Source: Candidatus Segatella intestinihominis (GTDB taxonomy: Bacteria > Bacteroidota > Bacteroidia > Bacteroidales > Bacteroidaceae). Taken from it: a stretch of DNA of 7,881 bases. Shown here piece after piece: positions 1 through 5,183 of this stretch (position 1 is its first letter; every line of letters starts with the position of its first letter). The DNA lies in assembly GCA_900548535.1 (NCBI GenBank), contig URLG01000102.1, forward strand, positions 1-7,881, given 5' to 3'. A program made the translations under genes and the position numbers. Under the pieces are notes generated by a model. That model did not search any database and was not told the DNA's origin. It worked only from the letters and a program-made list of their open reading frames with translations.

Positions 1-67
1 GAGCTGGTCCGTGGTTAGGACCCTTAGCGACAACGCACATGTTGTCTACTTCTTTAGAATAGATCAT
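1..67 (-). CDS. N-terminus of an unidentified gene, leaving the window at the left edge
   Basis: Reading the minus strand from an ATG at 67-65 gives an open frame of 22 codons to the window edge: MIYSKEVDNMCVVAKGPNHGPA. The frame has no stop, and the codons resemble those of the neighbouring genes. It is preceded by the AT-rich, Shine-Dalgarno-poor leader usual in Bacteroidetes. It is divergent from the gene at 381. I do not recognise the protein from 22 residues and assign no function. The Cys-Val-Val-Ala-Lys-Gly-Pro-Asn-His-Gly-Pro segment looks conserved rather than random, but that is an impression only. A second ATG (codon 10) is possible as the start. Confidence 0.6.
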   Translation of the reverse strand, partial: MIYSKEVDNMCVVAKGPNHGPA

Positions 68-99
68 ATTCGCTAAATTTTATATTAATGAATATATAA

Positions 100-146
100 G
101 TATAATGTTTCTGTACTTATTATCGTATAATGTTTCTGTACTTATT
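100..146. repeat. Two perfect 22-bp direct repeats, 25-bp period
   Basis: Positions 100-121 and 125-146 are identical over 22 bp (each begins GTATAATG and ends TACTTATT) and are separated by ATC. They lie 33-79 nt upstream of the minus-strand start at 67, inside its presumed leader or promoter region. Each copy has GTA...TAC ends (for example 100-102 and 114-116), a small dyad that could suit a dimeric DNA-binding protein. Function is inferred only; a recent tandem duplication is the simplest alternative. Confidence 0.8.
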
Positions 147-178
147 TCATAACCTTTTTGCTGAAACATGGGGCTTTC

Positions 179-244
179 CATCTCAATCTAGAGACCTTTT
201 CATCTCAATCGTGAGAACTTCCGACCTCAATTCCGAGTACAAAA
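179..244. repeat. Three degenerate 22-bp tandem units, each with a CTC-N6-GAG dyad
   Basis: The units are 179-200, 201-222 and 223-244. Units 1 and 2 share CATCTCAATC and then GAGA; unit 3 reads CCTCAATTCC then GAG. In units 1 and 2, TCTC (181-184; 203-206) faces GAGA (191-194; 213-216) across six bases. Unit 3 keeps the three inner pairs (226-228 with 235-237). The 22-bp period is close to two helical turns, so all three dyads would sit on one face of the DNA. This could be an operator array or a decaying tandem repeat. Confidence 0.6.
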
Positions 245-274
245 GTACAAAAAATCTTGGAGAAATACCTAAAA
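240..274 (-). promoter_or_regulatory. Possible minus-strand sigma-ABfr promoter
   Basis: On the minus strand, 247-240 reads TACTTTTG, an exact match to the Bacteroidetes -7 box TAnnTTTG. No TTTG lies at the usual upstream distance; the nearest T-rich element is around 271-275. If real, it would give a leader of about 170 nt to the minus-strand ATG at 67, and that leader would include both repeat arrays. The missing -33 element keeps confidence low. Confidence 0.3.
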
Positions 275-320
275 ATCGGTATTCTTTTTAACTCTTTAAC
301 CTAATTATTATGATTTTTCT

Positions 321-350
321 TTTGTTTTTCCTTATTTTGATGTATCTTTG
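321..350 (+). promoter_or_regulatory. Sigma-ABfr-type promoter for the DMP19-like gene and probably smpB
   Basis: TTTG at 321-324 and TATCTTTG at 343-350 are separated by 18 nt, close to the Bacteroidetes consensus TTTG-N(about 19)-TAnnTTTG. Transcription would begin a few bases downstream, near 355-360, leaving a leader of about 25 nt before the ATG at 381. No comparable promoter is visible upstream of smpB, so smpB is probably read from here too. Confidence 0.7.
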
Positions 351-357
351 CAAACTG

Positions 358-371
358 AAAATTGCAATTTT
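358..371. promoter_or_regulatory. 14-bp perfect palindrome in the leader, possible operator
   Basis: AAAATTGCAATTTT is perfectly self-complementary. It lies between the -7 box (343-350) and the ATG at 381, about where transcription should start. The position would suit a repressor site, but an AT-rich palindrome of this length can arise by chance, so this is only a candidate. Confidence 0.3.
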
Positions 372-380
372 AAATAGATT

Positions 381-887
381 ATGATCGAAGTTAAGATAAA
401 TGACACTATGCTTCAGCAGGCTGCCGAGGCTGGTATGGACGAATTTGTGGGGGCTTTCGTGAAGGCTATCCGCGATGCCATCGGTGGTGAGCTCACTGCC
501 GAGACGATGGGCGAGCTCAATAGCGACCAGATTACCCTCCTGGCGTGGGACATCCTGCACGAGGAGATGATGGATGGCGGCATGATACAGCTCATCCACA
601 ATGGATATGGACCCTTCATCTGGCTCAATCCTACTGACAAGGCGTTTCGCAACTGGGGATTGCAGGACCTCTACCGTCTCATCAACAAGAGCCATGCGCT
701 CTATCGCTTGCACCATGAGGAGATAGAGGTAGGCGAGATGAGCGATGAGCAGTTTATGGCACTCTACGAGAAGTTCCCTGAGTTTGACGACTATGACGAC
801 CTCTTCGTGGAAAACGAGGAGGAGTGGACTGCCAAGATAGCTTATTACATCGATGAGCATATCGACAACTTCGCAACTATTGTTTAA
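381..887 (+). CDS. Acidic DMP19/DUF4375-like protein
   Basis: This is a 168-residue soluble protein with no signal peptide or membrane segment. The central to C-terminal part (about 48-165) resembles the DMP19/DUF4375 family: LAWDILHEEMMDGGMIQLIHNGYG (quoted as LLAWDILHEEMM and DGGMIQLIHNGYG) corresponds to the family's 'xxxNGGfxQyfyNxxG' region, and the tail FDDYDDLFVENEEEW...YYIDEHIDNF fits its acidic 'D-x-x-D-x-x-F...YI...F' end. I count about 35 Asp/Glu against 10 Lys/Arg, so it is strongly acidic. DMP19 of Neisseria is described as a DNA mimic that antagonises a transcription factor; whether this protein does that is unknown. The start at 381 follows a good promoter by about 25 nt. It lies 87 nt upstream of smpB on the same strand, and no terminator hairpin is seen between them. 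Family assignment is from memory of the motif pattern. Confidence 0.65.
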   Translation: MIEVKINDTMLQQAAEAGMDEFVGAFVKAIRDAIGGELTAETMGELNSDQITLLAWDILHEEMMDGGMIQLIHNGYGPFIWLNPTDKAFRNWGLQDLYRLINKSHALYRLHHEEIEVGEMSDEQFMALYEKFPEFDDYDDLFVENEEEWTAKIAYYIDEHIDNFATIV

Positions 888-973
888 AGTTTATTGTTTA
901 ATGTTTACTTTTTAATTATTCATTATAAATTATACATTATACATTATACATTAATAAATTATACATTATTATA
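882..973. repeat. 7-bp periodic low-complexity spacer before smpB
   Basis: The spacer can be cut into consecutive heptamers starting in the stop codon of the preceding gene: GTTTAAA, GTTTATT, GTTTAAT, GTTTACT (882-909), TTTTAAT, TATTCAT, TATAAAT (910-930), then three exact TATACAT units (931-951), an 8-base TAATAAAT, and a fourth TATACAT (960-966). The whole spacer up to the smpB ATG at 975 is thus made of seven-base words that drift from one type to another. No promoter consensus is seen inside. Confidence 0.75.
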
Positions 974-974
974 T

Positions 975-1454
975 ATGAACAAGCAAGAACAGGAGCTCCG
1001 CAAGAAGAGCCCCGTACAGATACGCAACAAGAAGGCTTCATTCGAGTACTTCTTCGTTGACACCTACACCGCAGGCATCGTGCTCACGGGCACCGAGATT
1101 AAGTCTATCCGAGGGGGCAAGGCTTCGCTCGTGGACTGCTACTGCGACTTCTACCAAGGGGAGCTCTGGGTGAAGGGCATGAACATATCTCCTTATTTCT
1201 ATGGTTCGTTTGGCAACCACGAGGCTCGCCGCGACCGCAAGCTGCTCCTCACCAAGCGCGAGTTGCGCCGACTGGAGAACGACAGCAAGCAGCCTGGCTT
1301 CACCATCGTGCCAACCCTCGTATTCATCGACGACAAGGGCAGGGCTAAGGTGGACATCGCCCTCTGCAAGGGTAAGAAGGAGTATGACAAGCGACAGACC
1401 CTGAAGGAGAAGGAAGACCGCAGGGAGATGGATAGAGCCATCAAGCACTTCTAA
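975..1454 (+). CDS. smpB: SsrA-binding protein SmpB
   Basis: SmpB binds the tRNA-like domain of tmRNA and brings it to stalled ribosomes for trans-translation in the cytoplasm. The 159-residue product is the usual length (E. coli SmpB has about 160). Family signatures are clear: RNKKASFEYFFVDTYTAGI and LTGTEIKSIRGGKASLVD at about residues 16-51, a GELWVKGMNISPY segment, HEARRDRKLLLTKRE, then GRAKVDIALCKGKKEYDKR, and the basic tail KEKEDRREMDRAIKHF that enters the decoding site. I place the start at 975 (MNKQEQELRKKSPV). An upstream ATG in frame at 894 would add 27 residues encoded entirely by the TATACAT-type repeat (FLIIHYKLYIIHYTL), which no SmpB has. The tmRNA gene itself is not in the window. 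Probably cotranscribed with the DMP19-like gene. Confidence 0.96.
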   Translation: MNKQEQELRKKSPVQIRNKKASFEYFFVDTYTAGIVLTGTEIKSIRGGKASLVDCYCDFYQGELWVKGMNISPYFYGSFGNHEARRDRKLLLTKRELRRLENDSKQPGFTIVPTLVFIDDKGRAKVDIALCKGKKEYDKRQTLKEKEDRREMDRAIKHF

Positions 1455-1455
1455 T

Positions 1456-1490
1456 ACTTTGAACGTTGAGATTTGAACTTTGAACTTTAT
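1456..1490. repeat. Five ACTTTGA-type heptamers after smpB
   Basis: Immediately after the smpB stop codon, five seven-base units run in phase: ACTTTGA, ACGTTGA, GATTTGA, ACTTTGA, ACTTTAT. They are the reverse complement of the AAAGTTC heptamers at the start of metH, so the two arrays face each other. The last three units form the left arm of a perfect 21-bp inverted repeat (1472-1492 with 1588-1608). Confidence 0.8.
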
Positions 1491-1608
1491 GAAATGCATC
1501 TTTTGATGATGTTAGTCATTTCGGGTGGTTCTCTTCTCGATGTTTAAATACTCTTTATTATTTAAGTTTTTAGGATAATATGACAAATCATAAAGTTCAA
1601 AGTTCAAA
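1472..1608. repeat. metH: 21-bp perfect inverted repeat flanking the metH leader
   Basis: The left arm is 1472-1492 (starts TTTGAACTTT, ends TTTATGA) and the right arm is 1588-1608 (starts TCATAAAG). They are exact reverse complements over 21 bp, and weaker similarity continues for about 17 bp outwards. The arms enclose 95 bp (1493-1587) that contain the metH AGGA-like site and start codon. The right arm lies in metH codons 3-10. The arrangement could fold in readthrough mRNA or, more speculatively, recombine to invert the enclosed segment. I see no promoter consensus in the enclosed 95 bp. Confidence 0.75.
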
Positions 1609-4384
1609 GTTCAAAGTTCAATGTGACAGGAAGATTCTGATCTTGGACGGTGCGATGGGTACGGAGATTCAGAAGTATAACTTGACGGAGGAAGACTTCC
1701 GTGGCGATAGATTCCAGGACCTGCCGGGGCAGATGAAGGGCAACAACGATATGCTCAATATCACTCGCCCCGACGTGATCTCCGACATCTATCGTCGCTA
1801 CTTGGAAGCTGGCGCCGACATCATCTCCGCCAACACGTTCTCCTCGCAGCGCATCTCGCAGGCTGATTATCACCTGGAGGATTGCGCCCGAGAGATGGCA
1901 TACGAGGGAGCCAGACTGGCTCGCATTCAGTGCGATAAATATTCCACACCCGATAAGCCACGCTTTGTGGCGGGCAATATCGGACCTACCAACAAGACTT
2001 GCAGCATGAGTCCGGACGTCAGCAACCCTGCCGCCCGAGAGATTACTTATGCCGAACTTTTCGACGTCTGCTCAGAGCAGGTGGACGGACTCATCGAGGG
2101 TGGTGCCGACGTGATATTGATAGAAACCATCTTTGATACGCTCAATGCCAAGGCGATGATAGACGCTGCCCTCACTATGATGAAGAAGCATGGGGTGGAC
2201 CTGCCTATCATGATCAGTCTCACCGTGAGCGACTTGGCGGGCAGAACCCTGAGCGGACAGACGGTGGATGCCTTCCTGGCAAGTCTCTCGCCATATCCTA
2301 TCTTCTCAGTGGGCATGAACTGCGCCTTCGGTGCTCCGCAGATGAAACCATTCATCCAGCACATTGGCAAGGTGGCACCTTATTATATTAGTGCGCATCC
2401 GAATGCCGGACTGCCTAACGAAATGGGCGAATATGACGAGACGGCAGAGAGCATGGCTCCTAAAATAGCTGAATTCATCGATGAGGGACTGGTTAACATC
2501 ATCGGTGGATGCTGTGGCACAACGCCCGATTTCATCGCTAGTTACTATGAGATGTCGAAGGGCAAGAAACCGCATCAGGTGGTGGAGAAGCCGAAGTATA
2601 TGTGGCTCTCTGGGCTGGACCTGTTGCAGGTGGATGACTCCGTGCATCTGCCAGTGGACGCCAGCCGGTTCGTCAACGTGGGTGAACGCTGTAACGTGGC
2701 TGGTAGCAGGAAGTTCCTGCGTTTGATTAATGAAAAGAATTATGAGGAAGCCATCGGTATCGCTCGTAAGCAGGTGGCTGATGGAGCTGCCGTCGTGGAT
2801 GTGAATATGGACGATGGTTTGCTCGATGCCAAGGCAGAGATGGTGAACTTCCTCAATATGATAGCTGCCGAGCCTGAGATAGCCAAGGTACCAGTGATGA
2901 TAGACTCCTCCAAGTGGGAAGTCATCGTGGCGGGCTTGCAGTGCTGCCAGGGCAAGTGCATCGTGAACAGTATCTCGCTCAAGGAGGGTGAGGAGGTGTT
3001 CCTCTCTCATGCCCGCGACGTGATGCGATATGGTGCGGCAGTGGTGGTGATGTGCTTTGACGAGATAGGTCAGGCCACCACTTACGAGCGACGCATCGAG
3101 ATAGCCGAGCGTGCCTACCATCTCTTGGTGGACAAGTTGGGCATGAATCCGCTCGACATCATCTTCGACCCTAACGTGCTCGCCATCGCCACTGGTATGG
3201 AGGAGCACGACAACTATGCCGTGGAGTTTATTCGTGCCACCCGATGGATTCACGAGAATCTGCCTGGAGCGCACGTCAGCGGTGGTGTGAGCAACCTCTC
3301 ATTCTCCTTCCGTGGCAATACATACATCCGTGAGGCTATCCACTGCGTATTCTTGCACCACGCCCAGCAAGTGGGCATGGACTTTGGTATCGTAAATGCC
3401 AAGGCAAGAATGGATTACAATAAAATCCCTAAAGAACAACTTGAACTCATCGAGGACGTGGTGCTGAACCGTCGTAAGGGCGCTGCCGACGAACTCATCG
3501 AGCTGGCTGCCGAAATCAAGGAGAAGGCTGATGCCGCCAAGGCTGCCGCCAAGGCTGGCGGTGTGGCTCCACCAAAGCCTGCCGCCCCAGAATGGCGCAA
3601 GCAGAGTGTGGAGGAACGCTTGAAGTATGCCCTGCAGAAGGGTATTACCGACTTCCTGCAAACCGACATCGACGAGGCTCTTACCAAATATCCACATGCG
3701 GTGAATGTCATCGAGGGTCCATTGATGGATGGTATGAACCTGGTGGGTCAGCTCTTCGGAGAGGGAAAGATGTTCCTGCCGCAGGTGGTGAAGACCGCAC
3801 GCACGATGAAATCGGCAGTTTCTATCCTCCAGCCTCACATCGAGGCAGAGAAGCAGGGCGGTTCTACCACGGCTGGCAAGATATTGATGGCCACGGTGAA
3901 GGGTGATGTGCATGACATCGGTAAGAACATCGTGTGCGTGGTGATGTCGTGCAATAACTACGATATCATCGACCTGGGCGTGATGGTTCCAGCCGAGCAA
4001 ATCGTGAAGAAAGCCGTGGAGGAGCAGGTGGATGCCATCGGTCTGAGCGGTTTGATTACCCCTTCGCTCGAAGAGATGGTGCATGTGGCTCGAGAGATGC
4101 AGAAGGCAGGCTTGCGCATACCTATCATGGTGGGTGGAGCCACAACGAGCGAGCTGCACGTGGCGCTGAAGATAGCTCCGGAATATGACGGACCGGTGAT
4201 TTGGGTCAAGGATGCCTCGCTCAATGCCGGTATCTGCGCCCGATTCCTGAACGAGACGGAGTGCCCTAAGTTTATCGCCGAACTCAACGAGCGATACGAG
4301 CAGCTGCGCAAGAACTATCACGAGGAGCAAGCCAAGATAGCATCGCTCACCGAGGCTAGGAAGAACAAGCTGGAATTGTTCTAG
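1580..4384 (+). CDS. metH: Cobalamin-dependent methionine synthase MetH lacking the activation module
   Basis: MetH transfers a methyl group from 5-methyltetrahydrofolate through cobalamin to homocysteine, making methionine and tetrahydrofolate in the cytoplasm. The modules are in standard order. The homocysteine domain (about 17-325) starts at DGAMGT and has zinc-ligand cysteines C248 (GMNCAFG) and C311-C312 (GGCCGTT). The pterin-binding domain (about 360-625) has NVGERCNVAGSRKF and DVNMDDG. A charged/Ala-Pro linker (about 643-672) leads to the cobalamin cap (about 673-765) and the B12 domain (about 766-900), with D776-x-H778-x-x-G781 carrying the axial histidine, SGLITPSL and GGATTS. At 934 residues it stops in the linker LTEARKNKLELF, where E. 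coli MetH (1227 residues) continues into the AdoMet/reactivation domain. A separate activation protein probably exists elsewhere. The ATG at 1580 has AGGA at 1572-1575; codons 5-14 come from a heptamer repeat, and no in-frame ATG follows before the DGAMGT motif. Confidence 0.96.
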   Translation: MTNHKVQSSKFKVQCDRKILILDGAMGTEIQKYNLTEEDFRGDRFQDLPGQMKGNNDMLNITRPDVISDIYRRYLEAGADIISANTFSSQRISQADYHLEDCAREMAYEGARLARIQCDKYSTPDKPRFVAGNIGPTNKTCSMSPDVSNPAAREITYAELFDVCSEQVDGLIEGGADVILIETIFDTLNAKAMIDAALTMMKKHGVDLPIMISLTVSDLAGRTLSGQTVDAFLASLSPYPIFSVGMNCAFGAPQMKPFIQHIGKVAPYYISAHPNAGLPNEMGEYDETAESMAPKIAEFIDEGLVNIIGGCCGTTPDFIASYYEMSKGKKPHQVVEKPKYMWLSGLDLLQVDDSVHLPVDASRFVNVGERCNVAGSRKFLRLINEKNYEEAIGIARKQVADGAAVVDVNMDDGLLDAKAEMVNFLNMIAAEPEIAKVPVMIDSSKWEVIVAGLQCCQGKCIVNSISLKEGEEVFLSHARDVMRYGAAVVVMCFDEIGQATTYERRIEIAERAYHLLVDKLGMNPLDIIFDPNVLAIATGMEEHDNYAVEFIRATRWIHENLPGAHVSGGVSNLSFSFRGNTYIREAIHCVFLHHAQQVGMDFGIVNAKARMDYNKIPKEQLELIEDVVLNRRKGAADELIELAAEIKEKADAAKAAAKAGGVAPPKPAAPEWRKQSVEERLKYALQKGITDFLQTDIDEALTKYPHAVNVIEGPLMDGMNLVGQLFGEGKMFLPQVVKTARTMKSAVSILQPHIEAEKQGGSTTAGKILMATVKGDVHDIGKNIVCVVMSCNNYDIIDLGVMVPAEQIVKKAVEEQVDAIGLSGLITPSLEEMVHVAREMQKAGLRIPIMVGGATTSELHVALKIAPEYDGPVIWVKDASLNAGICARFLNETECPKFIAELNERYEQLRKNYHEEQAKIASLTEARKNKLELF
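1592..1619 (+). repeat. metH: Four AAAGTTC heptamers inside the 5' end of metH
   Basis: Four exact AAAGTTC units (1592-1598, 1599-1605, 1606-1612, 1613-1619) are followed by AA. Because seven is not a multiple of three, the array encodes the heptapeptide-repeat start KVQSSKFKVQ. Gain or loss of one unit would shift the frame: the other two frames meet TGA at 1624-1626 and at 1638-1640. Only changes of three units preserve the frame. Confidence 0.9.
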
Positions 4385-4387
4385 GCA

Positions 4388-4447
4388 GATCGCTCCAAAT
4401 CTGAGCTATTTACTCCTAATCAGAGTCGATCGCTCCAAATCAAAATA
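4388..4447. repeat. Three degenerate 20-bp tandem units after metH with covarying mini-dyads
   Basis: The units are 4388-4407, 4408-4427 and 4428-4447. Units 1 and 3 share the 14-mer GATCGCTCCAAATC exactly. Unit 1 has GCTC (4392-4395) facing GAGC (4403-4406) across seven bases. Unit 2 has ACTC (4412-4415) facing GAGT (4423-4426), so the outer pair changes from G-C to A-T while pairing is kept. Unit 3 has lost its right half. The stems are too short for a terminator, and no T-run follows. The rest of the metH-HAD spacer shows nothing else, and no leftover activation-domain coding sequence. Confidence 0.6.
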
Positions 4448-4490
4448 GGTGGAATAAGAAAAGAAAGTAACAACTAGTTATACAGGATAA

Positions 4491-5111
4491 ATGATAAAGA
4501 CAATTATTTTTGACATGGGTGGTGTGGTAATCACTCTTGACAATGGGGAAGCGGGCAAACGCTTCGTGGAGCTTGGATTGAAGAACTTCAACGAGTTGAT
4601 GGATCCTTACAAGCAGAATGGTATCAATGGCGACTTGGAGGAAGGCAAGCTCAGCGAGGAGGAATATCGCCACAAGATGAGCCAGATGCTGGGCAGGGAG
4701 GTAAGCTTCGAGGAGCTGAAACACTGCTGGTTGGGCTATGTGAAGGATGTGCCTGCGCGCAAGCTGATGACTCTCCGCAACCTCAAGAAGCAGGGCTACA
4801 GAGTGGTCTTGCTCAGTAATACCAACCCCTATATGTCGTCATTCACCGACAGCGAGGAGTTTTCGGGCGATGGTCATCCGATAGGCGATTACTTCGATGC
4901 GATGTATCGCAGCTACGAGGTGAAATACATGAAGCCAGATGAGAATTTCTTCCGCTATGTGCTCACCCAGGAGAAGGCTTTGGCAGACGAGTGCCTCTTC
5001 ATCGACGATGGTCCTCGCAACTGCTGCGCTGCATCCGAGCTGGGCATCTACACCTACTGCCCTCAGAACGGCGAGGACTGGTGCGATAAAATATATAATT
5101 ATTTGAAATAA
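4491..5111 (+). CDS. YihX-like HAD-superfamily phosphatase
   Basis: This is a cytoplasmic haloacid-dehalogenase-fold hydrolase of 206 residues, a normal length for the subfamily. Motif I is FDMGGV with nucleophile D8; the residue two further on is Gly10, not the second Asp of the common DxD, matching the FDLGNV motif of E. coli YihX (a glucose-1-phosphate phosphatase). Motif II is VVLLSNTN with S109, motif III is YMKPD with K148, and motif IV is FIDDGPRN with D172-D173. Residues about 15-90 form the helical cap. The LSNTN and MKP surroundings also resemble YihX, but the substrate cannot be read from sequence. It starts at 4491 with AGGA at 4484-4487, 106 nt after metH. No promoter consensus is seen in the gap, so readthrough from metH is possible. 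Confidence 0.88.
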   Translation: MIKTIIFDMGGVVITLDNGEAGKRFVELGLKNFNELMDPYKQNGINGDLEEGKLSEEEYRHKMSQMLGREVSFEELKHCWLGYVKDVPARKLMTLRNLKKQGYRVVLLSNTNPYMSSFTDSEEFSGDGHPIGDYFDAMYRSYEVKYMKPDENFFRYVLTQEKALADECLFIDDGPRNCCAASELGIYTYCPQNGEDWCDKIYNYLK

Positions 5112-5123
5112 TCGCCCAATTAT

Positions 5124-5154
5124 TTTGCACTCTGCGATAAAAGCAGTACTTTTG
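5124..5154 (+). promoter_or_regulatory. Sigma-ABfr-type promoter of the map-tsaD-cinA operon
   Basis: TTTG at 5124-5127 and TACTTTTG at 5147-5154 are separated by 19 nt, a textbook match to the Bacteroidetes consensus. Transcription starting near 5160 would give a leader of about 25 nt to the map ATG at 5184. A short inverted repeat, AAAAG-CAGTA-CTTTT, straddles the -7 box. The -33 element lies just after a 7-bp AT stem (AAATAAT with ATTATTT) at the end of the HAD gene. Confidence 0.8.
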
Positions 5155-5183
5155 CAGTCGGAATAGATAAAAATATTAAGAAA

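Larger units (their letters stand above)
68..380. other. Divergent intergenic region between the left-edge gene and the DMP19-like gene
   Basis: This 313-nt AT-rich stretch holds no credible ORF. It contains, from left to right, a perfect 22-bp direct repeat (100-121 and 125-146), three degenerate 22-bp tandem units (179-244), a possible minus-strand promoter around 240-247, a good plus-strand promoter (321-350), and a 14-bp perfect palindrome in the plus-strand leader (358-371). It therefore looks like a control region for two divergent transcripts. No transposase remnant, tRNA or riboswitch is visible. Confidence 0.7.

Noticed and set aside
179..244. CRISPR-like array
   Set aside because: The units are contiguous and degenerate with no unique spacers, and no cas genes are in the window.
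894..974. Upstream in-frame ATG giving a 27-residue longer SmpB
   Set aside because: The extra residues are translated TATACAT repeat sequence and have no counterpart in SmpB proteins. The ATG at 975 gives the normal length.
1455..1579. Cobalamin or SAM riboswitch before metH
   Set aside because: The 125-nt leader has no B12-box-like conserved core and no stem set beyond the heptamer inverted repeat, and it is short for a cobalamin riboswitch.
1472..1608. MITE or insertion-sequence remnant between smpB and metH
   Set aside because: The inverted arms are explained by heptamer arrays. There is no target-site duplication or transposase sequence, and the right arm is part of metH.
2306..4330. 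Long minus-strand open frames (322 and 343 residues) opposite metH
   Set aside because: They lie wholly antisense to a highly conserved gene, their products have no recognisable motifs, and their openness follows from the codon use of metH.
4385..4490. Frameshifted remnant of a MetH activation domain
   Set aside because: The stretch is only 106 nt, consists largely of 20-bp repeats, and shows no activation-domain-like residues in any frame.
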